Source: Gnetum montanum
Lineage: Eukaryota > Streptophyta > Gnetopsida > Gnetales > Gnetaceae
DNA length: 64,000 nucleotides
NCBI GenBank assembly: GCA_015680685.1
Contig: MNCI01033354.1
Location: 538,062 to 602,061 of the forward strand
Reading direction: 5' to 3'
Part shown: piece by piece, positions 1 through 11,925 of the stretch
Layout of the letters: each line of letters opens with the position of its first letter
Position numbering within the stretch: the first letter of the stretch is position 1
Made by a program: the position numbers and the translations under genes
Notes under the pieces: model-generated
The model's database searches: none
What the model was told of the DNA's origin: nothing
Seen by the model: only the letters and a program-made list of their open reading frames with translations

Positions 1-1869
1 ATTCCATAAAAAAAGCATTATTACAAAATATTACAACCTTTCATGGCCTTCATAGCCGAAATTTCATAGTCAAAGTTAAGCCTTAGTTAAGACCATGCAT
101 AAACTTAGAAGAAGCATTAAAAATTAGAAAAAGCATATAGCCATAGTAAAAATCTTTCTAAAAATAGTAAAGCCTTTGCATTTCTTAAAAAAAGATATTG
201 AAAACATAAGTTTTACAAAAAAAACTACACATGTCACTCACATCCATCCAAAATATAACCTTATTCACATAGTTTAACCAAAAATTTATTAAAATTTTAT
301 TTGGGCTTTGATTTTAGTGATTCCACCATGAAAGGAATCCTAAAATCATAAACCTTATAACCATTACCATTACAACTAGAAATACACAACCGTTGTTACA
401 TGGAACATAGGTAAATTAGCAAGAAATCATAATCATCACCATGAATCCTCTTTCACATAGGGTTGGTAAAAAATTTACCAAAAATTTGTTTGAGCTTTAA
501 ATAAAGTCATTCCACCATAGTTTGAAAGCTTGAATCAATAACTATGCACTCAAGCTTAATGAAAATTCAAAGCCATTGCTACTTATTCATAAAAAATTCA
601 CCAACTTAGACAAGAATCTGAAAACCTCCTTTTGACATAGGTTAAATAAAAATTTCATAAGAAATTTGTTTTAAGTCTAATCGAAATGCGCCTATCTCCA
701 TTCGAAAGTTGAAGCCAAGCCCTACCTAGCCATAACCAAAAATAGCTAAAACCTCTACAATTTAATTAGAGAAAATTCATGAATTCACATGAAAATCTAA
801 AAATGGCATAGTGATCCTAATTGCATGAGCTTAGGAAAACAACCATAATGTAATATTTCAAAGCAAAATTGAATAAGACAATAGACATTGGAAAGCTTAA
901 ACATAGGGATACAAATAAATATTATTATATTTGAAAAATATGGATAATTTTTGTAAGAAAAAATACATAGCATTGCTTGTATTTTTCATGTAAAAAGCTA
1001 AAAGGCTAAAACCTAACTTAATGTCAATGAAAGTTAACTTTGATGAATATTTTGACCTAGATTTGAAAAAAATGGCCATATCCCAAAATTTTGATAAGAA
1101 AGCAAGAAAACATCAAGCCTAATTTCAAAAATTGAATCTACTACAGCCAAAATAATGAAAGAATCATAGATCTACATGGAAATGGCCAAAATAAGAGGGA
1201 GGATTTGTTTAGAATTTTGTTTTACCTCCTCTATCAGTGTATATTTAAGAAAAATGGCCCCACACATGACAAGAAAAACATAAGAAACCAAGAAAAAATA
1301 GGTAGAACTGCCTACCTTAGAGTAGCAACAAATGAGGTAATTTTCATAGATCTTTGGCAAGCTCATCCACTTTTTGAATCCTAGGATTCTAGCTCTTTCC
1401 TCTACATTGCTTGGATGCCATGATAGGCTCAACCTTGTGGATGATTGAAATTAAGAAAAATACGAGTTCTACATTGTGTGTAGGAAGGAATGAGGCTTCC
1501 ACATTACGAATAGGTTGCTTCTGCCATAAAAATATCTACCAAAGCTCTCTTCTAATGCCTAGTTTGCAAGAATGACAATTATGATAAAAAACATGTGAAA
1601 TTTGGCATTAAAACTCATCTAAACCTAAACATCCACCTCTAAACCCAAATTGACCATTTAGTGCACCATAACTCCAAGTGCACTAAAGTGCAGAGAGGTT
1701 GGGGGAGTCTATTTCATTTTAAAATTTGTGGAAAATAGCTTCACTTCAAAATTTTAAATTTTTGAATTATGGACCCCACCATATGTCTTTCCTCCTACCC
1801 AAAGAACTACATCAACACTGAGTTTTGGTTACTTTTGACACTTAAAGCAATATTTTCATCTTAACTTCC
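1..1869. other. AT-rich non-coding interior of a family-A retrotransposon
   Basis: No convincing gene is visible. The stretch is A-rich with runs such as 'aaaattcata' and short open frames without recognisable domains. Its texture resembles the 47.1-48.8 kb segment that precedes the other ~189-bp array, so I infer it is the equivalent untranslated part of the upstream family-A element. The similarity was judged by eye and is weak. Confidence 0.35.
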
Positions 1870-4800
1870 ATGCATCCATGCTAGGGATGGAATGGCTAGC
1901 ATGGATACGTGCCTTCCATTTTACAAAATCATTAAAATACAATTATTTTACCATTTTTAGTAGCCACAACCTACTTTTTAAATTTGGGCTCTCAACATGG
2001 GGGTGGACATCGATAGATTTGGATAATTTGGGTTTCCATTCTAGGGAAATAGTGACTAGCTTGGAAGAATTGGGGTAAAATCCATTCTTACCCCCAACAC
2101 CCATCTAGCACTAGTTTGACCCCCAATGTAGGTCCACATGACTAAGAACCCCTCCAAGCATCTCTGGAAACCCTAAAAGCTCACCAAACCTAGTCAAAAC
2201 TAGTCAAAACCTTAGGATTGGATGTTTCTACACTAGGGGAGGCTTCATCCATGATGAGCATCTCATCCTTAACATGGATGGATGGGGGAAAGCCAAAAAT
2301 GATCTAAATTGACTACCTATTAGCCATTTCTCAAAGCCTAGTGATACCTAGACTCTACTAGAATCCTCTAGAGCTTTCAAAGACCCAAAAAGCAGTTAAC
2401 TATGTCACAAAACTACCATCTCCATATTATCCATGTTGATGCCATCATGCTTAGCATGGAAGAAATGGGGAAAATTGCATGAGGCACTTAGAAGCCTCCA
2501 AATTGCTGGATCTTGACACCCAATATTGACTTTCGACATCAACAATCCTAGAGACTAACATGCATGGTCAATTAGCTATTAAACTAGCCTAGATCTAACT
2601 TTCTTGGTTATTCTACATGGGGGAGACATCTTCTATGCTACCTAGCATGAAAAAACTAGGGGAAGTAGTAAGGAAAATCATTAAAGAGTCCTAGAAATAA
2701 GAAAAAAAATTGTAAATTATCTTGTACCTAATACCAAAACCTTGACAACCTTTCCAAAAGGAACTAGAATGTAAAAATCAACTCCCTAAGTTTCTTCCAT
2801 GTTGCTAAGGATCCTATCCAAACTAAGCATTCTATTCTTAATGTTGATGAAAGGGGAAAAGACAAAAATATTGGGGTTTGCATGAAGTTTAACTTCCAGA
2901 AGCAACCTAGACCTTCCAAAGCCACTAGACTTCTGAAAGTCATCTAAAACAACCCAAACTTACCTTCCTTGGGTTCTTCCCATTGAGGGAAACCTCATCC
3001 ACATTGAGCATCCTAGCTCCAACATGGATGGAAGGTGGGAAGCCTAAAAATCCTCTCATAGCACTAAAAATAACCATATTTTGATTGTAGACATTGATAG
3101 CCAATACCAAAAACCTTGTAGACACTCATGCATAGCCAAAACTATCAAAAATAAAAAAATAGTAGAGTCCCTTAGTTCCTCCACACTGGAAGCCACCTCT
3201 TCCATACTAGCTAGCATGGAAGAAAAGGGAAAAGATTGGGGGAACTTTGAAAGTACCCTTAGAGACCTTAAATGAACATCAGAAAGCCCTCTGTGTGTTC
3301 AAGAATCCTATCTACTCATCCTAGAACCCTCAAACTTTCCAAAATTGACTATAAATAGAAAAAAAATCCTTCCCCCAATCTTTGACACTAAGCATGAAAG
3401 CCCAAATGTGGAAAAGGTGGGGAAGCTTATAAATTTCCTAATAACCCTTGAAATGATCAAAATTTAACATCAAGTATCATTTGTTGACACTAGCAACTTG
3501 AGAAGCCTACATGCATAGCCAGAAACCTCAAAAATTAATAAAAAGTAAGGTCTCCTAGTTCCTCCATTTTGAGGGCTCCCTTTTCTACATTGGCTAGCAT
3601 GGAAGAAAAAGGAAAAATTGTGGGAGACTCTAAAATAGCCTTTAAACATCTCAAATAAACATCATGTAGTCTTACATTAGTCCTAAGACCAATTTCATAT
3701 CATCTTGAGCCCTCAAACCTTACAAAAGTAACCACAGAAAGCTAAAAAGCTACTCTCCAAATCTTCGACATTGAGCATACTATCCTTAGCATGGAAAATA
3801 AGGGGAAAGTAGAAAAAACATCTAGGAAACCTCCAAACTTACCAGTTTTAATCCTAAACCTAGTCCTTAACCCTAGTAACCTTGGAGGCATACATGCATG
3901 GTTGATTAAGGTTAAAACTAGTCCAGATCTAAGATTTATGATTCTTCCATGCTAGCGATCCCTTCCTCCATGCTTCCCAACATAGAAAATGATGGGGAGA
4001 CCTATTTGAAGCTTCTAAAAACCTTAGAATGACATTAGATAATCATGGATGCACTCTAGAACCCTTTTAGTAGCTATTGGAGCCTTTAAACCTTAGAAAA
4101 TTGATGCCAAATAGCTAAAAGTGGTTCCTCCAAGTCTTCCACATAGAGCTCCCTAGCCCTAATGTGGAAAAAGAGAGCCGGGGGGGGGGGGGGGGGGGGG
4201 GNGTGTAAAAGTACTCAAAATTACCAAATTTTGAGATGAAACCCTAGCCCTTGGCCTTAGCAACTTAAGAAGTTGACATGCATAGTCAATTGTAACTCAA
4301 ATTGGCCTAGATATGGGAATCTTATTTCATCCATGTTGGAGAAGCCTCCTTCCATGTTGGGACAACATGGAAATAGGGGGGAAAGCTGCTTTTCCACTTT
4401 TGGTGCCAAGATGACACTCCCATAAGCCAATGATCTATGTTAGAGAAGTCTAGGATCTCATAGCCTTAAGATTTTGTTTGTTTGACCTCATTTTGACCTC
4501 CAAATCCCATTCCCCCCAAATCTTCCATGCTAGAGCAACTTCCCCAACATGGAAATAAGGTAGAAGACCTTAGATGCCCGAAACTAGCCTTGAAACATGT
4601 TCAAAATCATCTAGAAACTTGCAGAATCATGATCTATAGCCCTAGGGGCCTAGGATCCTAGTTAATGTGCTCTTGAACCAGTTTGAATCCACAAAACAAG
4701 TGTTCCTCCCATTCTTCTATGCTGGGGATACTATGCTTAGCATGGAAAGAAGGGGGAAGCCATTTCAACACGTTTTGACATTTAAAACTACCTCAATGAA

Positions 4801-5270
4801 GCTAGGGGATGCATAACTCCTAGATCTAGATTACCTATTTGACCATGTTTGATCTGTTTTAGCTTGAATCTTGCTTCTCCACATTGAACTCCCTCTTTTA
4901 CATGGTAGCTAGAGTGGAAAAATGGGGAATGCTTCAAAGCTTGTTTTTTTTTACCTTTCTAGACCTTTGGAGTACCCAATTTTGACAGATCTAGTCTTAC
5001 ACTACCTTTGGGAGGCCTCAAAACCTCAATTTTGGACCTCTAGATGCTTCAAAACCTACTCTTCTTGGTTTCTTCATTGAGGGTCCCTTCTTTGATGTTG
5101 GCCAATGTTGAAACAAAGGGGGCCCAACGTGGAAGCCTCCAAACTCTTGATTTCTATGTTCAAATAGCCTAGAAATAGCCCTGATTGATGCCAAAGCTCA
5201 TCTAATAGTCTTGTAGCCTCAAAACATGGCTTGCTAGGCCTAAAACTATCAAAATCTAGCACTTTTTTAC
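1870..5270. repeat. Degenerate ~189-bp tandem array (about 18 units), family A
   Basis: A landmark resembling CTAGCATGGAAGAAAGGGG recurs near 1892, 2059, 2272, 2456, 2647, 2845, 3023, 3213, 3406, 3597, 3798, 3988, 4163, 4368, 4549, 4740, 4914 and 5106. From the third landmark onward the mean spacing is about 189 bases. Each unit also carries, in order, 'CCTAGAACCC..CAAACCT..AAAATTGA' and a 'TCTTCCACATTGAG' block just before the landmark. Units are strongly diverged but in register. The same unit recurs at 48.87-49.93 kb inside another family-A element. It is non-coding; the open frames crossing it are short and not conserved between units. Confidence 0.8.
4180..4202. other. G homopolymer with an ambiguous base
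   Basis: Twenty-two consecutive G residues are followed by the only N noticed in the window. Other array units have only a short G-rich stretch (4-7 G) at this position. It is probably a sequencing or assembly artefact expanded from the natural GGGG. Confidence 0.9.
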
Positions 5271-5786
5271 TTATATTAGCTAAATTTTACCATATGTAGC
5301 CTATTTTGCTGAATTTTTGACTTATTACATAAGTCTTCAACTTATTTTAGCCTGGTGTTGCATTGTCAACCTTATTGACCTTATCATGGATTTTATCCAA
5401 TCTTATATTTTCTTTATTTACCTTATTATAGCCTTATTTATCTCTATTTAGCATTTGAATGGTATTGAATGTCCCTGACCACTATTCGACACCATGTGAC
5501 CATGGCCTATTAAAGCCCAAAAGTGGAAAAATTATGGCTTTCATTGATCCTTTGTAGCCTTATTTCTTATACTTTACGTTGTTTAACCTTAGTTTCACCT
5601 TTATTTGGCCTGTACTACACTTTGTTTTCTTTTTGTCATAGATGACCTTATTTGCCTTAGAATAGCATGTATTTGCATAATTTTATAGCATTTTAGCATC
5701 ATTTATTTACTTTTACCTAGGTGTCATTTAATATGTTTATGGTTGACATGCAGGACCAAATTATAAGTACCTAGAAGCAAATTAGT
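5271..5786. other. T-rich linker between tandem array and pol
   Basis: The stretch is T-rich, with many 'ttaccttatttt' and 'tagcct' words and no open frame of note. A similar T-rich block with the same words lies at 42.30-42.53 kb, next to the minisatellite of the second family-A element. It could be a family-A spacer or a rearrangement junction. No promoter or terminator could be recognised. Confidence 0.3.
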
Positions 5787-7430
5787 TTGAATTTGTATCT
5801 ACATGGACCTCATGGTAATTTTGAATGGTGTATCAACCTTGATTGCCTAGATCTTAAGCCTGAGAGTCTTGTAGACCACATAACCTTAATAAAGAAACCT
5901 CTAGAATGGCCTAAAAACCTAGTCAAAACCCTTGACTTAGGGGTAGACAACATAATTGAAGACTCTCTACCTAAGGTTCCTATCATAATGCACAAGGGTT
6001 AGGAGAAAACCCTTAAACTAAGTTCCTCACTGGAACCTCAATGTGCTCAAGACATCACCAAGGTTCTACAAAGAAACATTAAGACCTTTTCCTAGTCATA
6101 TGAATATATGCCAAACCTAAACACACATTTAGTCTATCATAACATCATAATGGACCCTAGTGTTAGACTGATTAAGTAGAAAGTGTGTAAAATTAGACTT
6201 GATTTGGCCTTGGAAATTCATGATGAGATCTCAAAGTTGTACTAAGGTAGTTTCATTGGGGCTATTGACTATGTAGAATGGGTGTCCAACATAGTGGTAG
6301 TCCCTAAGAAAAATGGGAGTATTTGTATTTGCATTTATTTTCAAAACCTAAATAAAGAAACTATCAAGGATGACTTTCCTTTACCTAGTATTGATTAACT
6401 TATCAATACTATGGATGGACATGCTTTATTGTCTTTTATGGAAGGATTCTTGGGATATAACCAAATGAGGATCAACCTAGAGCAGCAATTTAGCATGACT
6501 GTTATGACTCCATGGGGAACCTTTTGCTATACCATGATGTCATTCAGCCTTAAGAATGTAGGAGCAACATACCAGAGAGCCATGACCTATATCTTCAACA
6601 ACTACATGCTAGATTTACTTAATGATTACATAGATGATACAACCATTAAGTCCAACGTGGCCAATGACCATGCTAATGACCTAGACCTTGTGCTTAAATA
6701 GTGCCTCAAGTATGAGCTTAGGCTCAATCCTAGGAAATGTGTCTTTAGTGTCAAGACAAGTAAGATTCTTGGCTTTATAGTCTCTAAAGTAGGGATACAT
6801 GTTGATTCTGATAAGCTTATGACCATATCAAATTTAGTAGCACCTATCAATCTTAAGGAGCTTTGAGGATTACAAGGTAGATTACAATTTATTCATAGGT
6901 TTATCTCTAGGCTTACAGATAAATTACAGCTTATGCAGCACTTACTTAAGAAAGCGATTCACTACAAGTGAGTGACTTAATACCAAGAGGAATTTGAAAA
7001 CCTTAAGCAAGAGATGGATCAACTACCTATAGTCTATCCTCTGCAAGAGGGTAAACCATTCTACATTTACTTTGTCATCTTTGACATACCCATTGATTCC
7101 TTGCTTTGTTAGAAACATGATGATGGAGCAAAGATTCTAGTATACTACCTTAGCCATGCATTAGTTGCTCACAAAATCCAATACATTGAAGTAGAGAAGT
7201 ATTGTCTAGCATTGGTCTTCTCATTGAAGAAGTGAAGATACTACCTCTTCAGAAGCCAAGTTAATGTCATTTGCATAGACAACGTGCTCAGAGCCATAAC
7301 AATCAACATTTATGAAAGTAGCCATGTAACCTAATGGAAATTCATAACCATGGAGTTTGACCTTCATTACATCTCTCAGTCCTCAACAAAAGGTCAAGCT
7401 ATAGCTATGTAGCTTACAGTTTTACCCATT
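5787..7430 (+). pseudogene. pol: Decayed gypsy reverse transcriptase and RNase H
   Basis: The pol N-terminal linker starts near 5787, and RT motifs run from about 6270. 'VVVPKKNGS' (6300-6330) is the conserved start of the RT fold, followed by 'DFPLPSID', then 'TPWGTFCY' in the open stretch 6411-6701. The catalytic box reads YIDD (6627-6638), close to the usual YVDD, with both aspartates kept. The connection and first RNase H follow to about 7430, with 'YYLSHAL' and 'EVEKYCLALVFSLKK'. At least a dozen stops interrupt the frame, mostly TAG where CAG is expected (for example around 6706, 6397 and 7205). In life the protein would copy element RNA into DNA and remove the RNA strand in cytoplasmic particles. 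Clearly non-functional now. Confidence 0.8.
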
Positions 7431-7900
7431 GATGACCAAGTAGCTATAGATCCTGAATTTCCTAATGAACACGTTAACATTATTAGCCAAGTGCTCAAGG
7501 GTTATGAGGCAATCATGCACTTTGATGAAGCTTTAATTACCCATGGGATCAGTGCGGCTGCCATCATAACATTTCCATCTAGTGAGATTCAATCCTTCCC
7601 CTATTGTTTTGAGTTTCCATGTACCAAAAACATAGTGAAGTATGAAGGTTTGATTAGAGGGATGATGGTAGCTCATGACCTAGGAATTAGACACCTAGCA
7701 ATCAAATGAGATTCACAACTCATGGTTAACCAATTAACCAAGTTATATGCATGTAAAGCCAAACACTTACAACCATACTGTGACCTAGGGAAGTAATTGT
7801 TACAATAATTCATAGACATTGATATCCAAAACATACTTGAAAACAAAAATGCCATAGCTAATGCAATTACAACATTAGCCTTAGTGTGACATTAGATGTG
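7431..7900 (+). pseudogene. Second (archaeal-type) RNase H domain of Tat-type pol
   Basis: The open stretch 7491-7709 and its continuation read like the additional RNase H (aRH) of Tat elements. 'MHFDEA' matches the first catalytic region, where the family has F-D-G or F-D-E. 'FEFPCTKNIVKYEGLIRGM' matches the conserved 'CTNN.AEYEALI' block, with K in place of the catalytic Glu-preceding Ala. 'DLGIRHLAIK*DSQLMVNQLT' matches '..GDSQLVVNQ', where a TGA replaces Gly before the catalytic Asp. The domain sits between the ordinary RNase H and integrase, as in Tat, Ogre and related elements. Decayed but recognisable. Confidence 0.75.
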
Positions 7901-7949
7901 TTTAGTAAGTTTTCCATCTATTGTGATGCTCCCATCACATAGGACACTA

Positions 7950-9225
7950 AGGATACCTTTTTGGCTTCCATTCATACTGATCCTCACAAGGAGTGGTATG
8001 GTAATCTTAAATTTTACCTTATACATGGCAAATCCTCACAAGGCCTGACTACTACTTAGAAGAACATTGTACACAAGCAATTGAAGAAGTAGGTGATAAC
8101 ACATTATGTCGACGATCATATGATGGCATACTCCTAAAATTCTTAGGTAAAATTGAAGTAAGGATAGTCCTAAAGGAGGTTCATAAGGGTATTTTTGGAG
8201 GACATATATGACCAAGAGCTATGGCCACTAAGATTAGAAAGTTAGGCTACTATTGGCCCCATATGGAAAATGACTACTTGCAAAAGGTTAAGTGGTGTGA
8301 CATAGCTAATGATATAGTAACCTTATACATGGATCACCAATTGAGTTACCACTTAAATAACATGGCCATTTCAATGATGGAAGCTGGATATCATTAGACC
8401 CATAACGCCTAAGTCTTCTATAAGGCAAAGCTTCATCATCACTATATTCAAATACTTTACAAAGTGGGTTGAGGCTATTTCCCTAAGGAAGACTACATCA
8501 GAGCCAATTTGCAAATTCATCCTAGATAACATTGTAGCCTATTTTGGCATACCCATATCTGTAGTTACAAACAATGAACCATAATTTAGTGGATAGGAAA
8601 CAAAATATTTCCATCATGACTTAGGCATTAAGAATTCTTTCTTGTTTCCTTGTTACCCTTAAGCCAATGGACAGGAAAAAGCAAGCAATAAGGCCATCAT
8701 CAACTTAGTCAAAAAGATGCTCAACATCAACAAGCACAAATGGCATGACCAGCTTTTCCATGCACAATGGACATACAAAATAACCTATCACATGACAATT
8801 GGCATGAGCCCTTATAGCTTGGTTTATGGTTTTAAAGCTATTTTACCTTTGAAATTGTAGGTTCCTTCACTCCAAGTAGCCTTGACTGACTTCATCAATG
8901 ATGAGCAGAATAAGGAGTTGTGGATAGCAACCATAGACTCAATGGAGGAGCAACATATTCAAGAACTTGCTCACATTGAACACTATCAAGAGAGGTAGAA
9001 GTGGTAGCATCATCATAACTTGATCAGGCATAGGATCAAGGAAGGTGACTTGGTCCTCAAAGCTATCTCTGAGCATGCAGATAAGTTCTAAGCCAACTAG
9101 GAAGGGTCATTCCTTGTCACTAGAGCCTACAAGAAATGTGTGCTTAGAATAGCTAACATAAATGGGAATGAGCTAGAAAATTTTGTCAATCATTCCTATC
9201 TAAAGCCATACTACATGTAGTCAAT
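7950..9225 (+). pseudogene. int: Decayed gypsy integrase
   Basis: The remnant follows aRH directly. The zinc-binding region lies at about 8165-8330: 'VHKGIFGGH', 'KIRKLGYYWPHM' and 'VKWCD'. The H-H and first Cys remain, but the second Cys is not evident. The catalytic core (about 8380-8700) shows 'KWVEA', 'NIVAYFGIPISVVT' and 'ANGQ.EAXNK' in shifting frames. The C-terminal part with 'NKHKWHDQL', 'SPYSLVYG' and 'ILPLEI' runs to about 9225. Several frameshifts and stops are present. Integrase would insert the cDNA into chromosomes. No chromodomain is seen after it, consistent with a non-chromovirus (Tat) assignment. Confidence 0.75.
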
Positions 9226-9257
9226 AATCATAGACAAGTGAGCCTACTTTTAATAGC

Positions 9258-9306
9258 CTACCAGGGCCTTAAACTAGTACCATGGCCCACCATGACCTTA
9301 AACTAG
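9258..9306 (+). repeat. Two units related to the 33/34-bp minisatellite
   Basis: 'CC(A/T)..GGCCTTAAACTAG' and 'CCATGACCTTAAACTAG' occur about 30 bases apart, just after the end of integrase. They match the unit that is repeated eleven times at 42.57-42.93 kb. This supports common ancestry of the two family-A copies and places the minisatellite downstream of pol. Confidence 0.5.
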
Positions 9307-9432
9307 CATCATTAGTGACCTACATAGCTTGGTTTTATCATCCCATATGGCTTGTATGCATGGTAGCATTATAATATGTAGTGTTCTTTTGTATTCTTTG
9401 TCGATGCCTCTTGGATCAATCTTCCAAACACC

Positions 9433-9444
9433 AAAAAAAGGGGG
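9433..9444 (+). other. Polypurine tract of family A copy 1
   Basis: AAAAAAAGGGGG lies four bases before the LTR start. The other copy has the equivalent AACAAAGAGGGG at 54241-54252. Such a tract primes plus-strand DNA synthesis. Its position directly upstream of the LTR fixes the element's orientation as +. Confidence 0.8.
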
Positions 9445-9448
9445 CCAT

Positions 9449-10938
9449 TAAAACACCACAAAAATTTTCATGTTATAGCCAATTTTCATCATGTAGCTTT
9501 CACCTCATAAAACTTGATGCAAAACTTCATTGTAAATGTGAAGATTGTAACCCATGGAGAGAAACCTCACATATACCATACTTTTGGGGCTGAAAAATGC
9601 CTCATAAGTGATCAAAGCCTTATTCCCCAAGTGAAAAAAGTCACCTAGTGTCTATATTTGCTCTTGGGCTATGTCCAAATTACCTTTTGGAATGTCAAAA
9701 ATGATAATTTAATGGTCTTTATGGGGGGTATACATTTTTCTATGCTAGAAACACTTACAAGGGGATAAATATCACTTACCCTCAGCATGGAGGACTTGGG
9801 AGTTTTCCCTTAGCTTGGAAACTCCACCCCTCCCTTCCTAGCTTGGAAATTGCATGCCCCTAGCATGGAAGCCACAAAAGCCAAATTTCAACACTCCATG
9901 CATCCCAACAATGACCAACCACTCCAACAAGGATAGAAAAATGCTAAGCATAGAAGATCTATCTTCAACGTAGAAGGTGTGGTCCTATTACTATTTATAT
10001 TAAACAAAATGGCAATGGGGGGAAGGCACTTACCATATATAGTAACCCCCCAAATTTGGGCATCCATATCACTTGCATGAGGCAACAATTTGCAGCAATT
10101 TGGCAGCCAATTTGCAGCCAAAAATGGAGCAAAATTACAACCATTTTGTAGCACCATTCATGGCCTCAAACTTATAAAAACCATCCTCAAATGCCATTTA
10201 GGGTTTAGAAATTTTTTGACACATTTTAGCAATTTTTCTCAAGGTTCCACACTTTGGCAATGCTATATTATTCGCATTGGTTACACAATTTTTACACAAT
10301 TCAATAATTTGTTCACAGTTCTACACTTTGGCATTCTCAAGCACTCAAGAGTTCTTACAAGTTTTCATGCTTATATCCTCTTGAATCTAGTGTAGAAACC
10401 CTATGACCTTGTAATCCACTTTGGGATTTGTGAATTTTCAAGCTCCATGCTACACTCTTGGGATTTCCAACTCCTAGCGTAGAGCACTTGGGTAGGCTAT
10501 ATTCTTTACAACTCTTAACCCCTAGCATAGCCAACATTGCAGATTTGAAGTAGCAAAGGTTTAATGACATCGGGAGTGGCAGGACATTTAACTTGTGGAG
10601 TTGATTACATTGACTTTAATAGACCTTGAACCCTCATCCAAAGTGAACCCCCTGCTACCCATTCAGGCACCATTTGTACACATTTCTCTAACTTATTCTT
10701 TATTCTTTCTTAATAAGGTTTTAAGTGAAAAATATATATTTTTTATTTTTTGTGCATTATTAAGATTTATTATCAATTTTTATTACCCCATTTTGCATTT
10801 CATAAGTCCTTGGTTGATCTTTCAGACTAGCTAGGACACCTTGAATTCCATTTTTTAGAGCCCCTGGGTTTCATGGGTTGAGGACTACTGTATCAGATCC
10901 ATCGGTCTTTCTAGCAATTGATTTTTTCAAAAATAATA
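9449..10938 (+). repeat. 3' LTR of family A copy 1
   Basis: About 1490 bases that align, end to end by eye, with 32188-33567 and 54257-55639. Shared blocks include 'AAACACCAC' at the start, 'GTGAAGATTGTAA', 'AGCCTTA.TCCCCAAG' and 'ACCATTTGTACACAT'. The start reads TA instead of TG (a G-to-A change) and the 3' limit is approximate, because the terminal CA is not preserved. Open frames inside are not conserved among the three copies and are not genes. Confidence 0.75.
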
Positions 10939-11925
10939 GGAATTAAAAAATATATTATTAAAAATAGAATTATGAATAATGTCTAAGTACAAGAGCATTA
11001 AAAACTTGAAATCATTTTACAGAATGTTAACCATCCAACAAAGTTGGATAATTAGAAGAGAGAAGCTCTAACAAAATATTTTCATATTAGAGATAATATC
11101 CGTGTGCTTATGATTTTAAAAATACTACAAAGATAAGTGATCATGAAATTTATTATGCTTCATTCAAACATTAACTTTTACATTAACTTCTAGTCTAATG
11201 ATCAATAGACTAAAGCTAGAGGATGTGGGAGTATTTATAATGATGAAAAGGATCAACATGTTTCAATGACTATTGGAATATTTCATCAATCAATCCCAAC
11301 TCCATAGTGTATTTATTTCATTAATTTCACTAATATTATTAGTTATCTTGCATCTCAATCCATCCTTCCTAAATCTCTTACTACATATGCATCATTCATT
11401 GTTTCTCTTGCAGTCATTCTTTCACTAGCATACAACTTGTTCCTCAACAGTACTAATGTAAACCCACCTCCACTAACATAAAACCTCACTTTCTTTTTGA
11501 ACTTGTTCTAACTCATGAAAATTTATCCATGGGTTCAATCACCTTAAGTTTTACTTCCATTACTCCTAGCTTTTCAAATGTTTATCGAATTCAATCCTCC
11601 TCCATTGATGTCATTTCCTTCTATTGCAACTTCTCAATATGTCCTTCCTATCGTGAACCATTTTCTTAGTAAATCATCCATCCCTAACATTCTTGGTGTT
11701 CCTCTTGAAAGTATGCTATTATTTCAAGACCTATCATGATGACTCTAAGACAATGAATATCAAACTAGAAAGGCCACATCCTTGCATGGAAAATGCCTAC
11801 CAGTCTCCATTTTCAATATTTTGTTAATTCCATCATTCCCTAATCCCACTAGCACAAGTTCTCAAAGGTGTTTTCTTATCTAACTTCACTTAATAAAGAA
11901 ATTAATCCTGTAAATAATTTCATTA
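10939..11925. other. No gene recognised; AT-rich sequence before a gag remnant
   Basis: AT-rich sequence with simple 'aaaatatattatt' stretches at the start. From about 11300 it becomes C/T-richer and may be the unalignable N-terminal part of the gag that follows. No domain is visible. Confidence 0.3.

Larger units (their letters stand above)
5300..10938 (+). mobile_element. Family A copy 1: Tat-type Ty3/gypsy LTR retrotransposon, 3' part (pol and 3' LTR)
   Basis: On one strand and in order: RT, RNase H, a second RNase H domain, integrase, two minisatellite-like units, a polypurine tract and a 1.5-kb LTR. RT-RH-aRH-INT with two RNase H domains is diagnostic of the Tat clade of Ty3/gypsy elements (established knowledge). 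No gag, protease or 5' LTR is found upstream: the ~189-bp array stands there instead, so the 5' part is lost, rearranged or outside the window. The whole element is inactive, with many in-frame stops and several frameshifts. Confidence 0.75.

Noticed and set aside
1172-1432. Minus-strand 86-codon frame with hydrophobic stretches
   Set aside because: AT-rich DNA gives hydrophobic translations by chance. No homologue is recognised and the equivalent part of the other element is not open.
1870-5270. Centromeric satellite array
   Set aside because: The period is in the centromeric range, but the array is short, strongly diverged and adjoins retrotransposon pol, and the same unit occurs in a second element copy.
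9888-10395. Open frames of 89-101 codons on both strands (10157-9888 minus, 10090-10395 plus)
   Set aside because: They lie inside the family-A 3' LTR, overlap each other on opposite strands, and are not conserved in the other two LTR copies.
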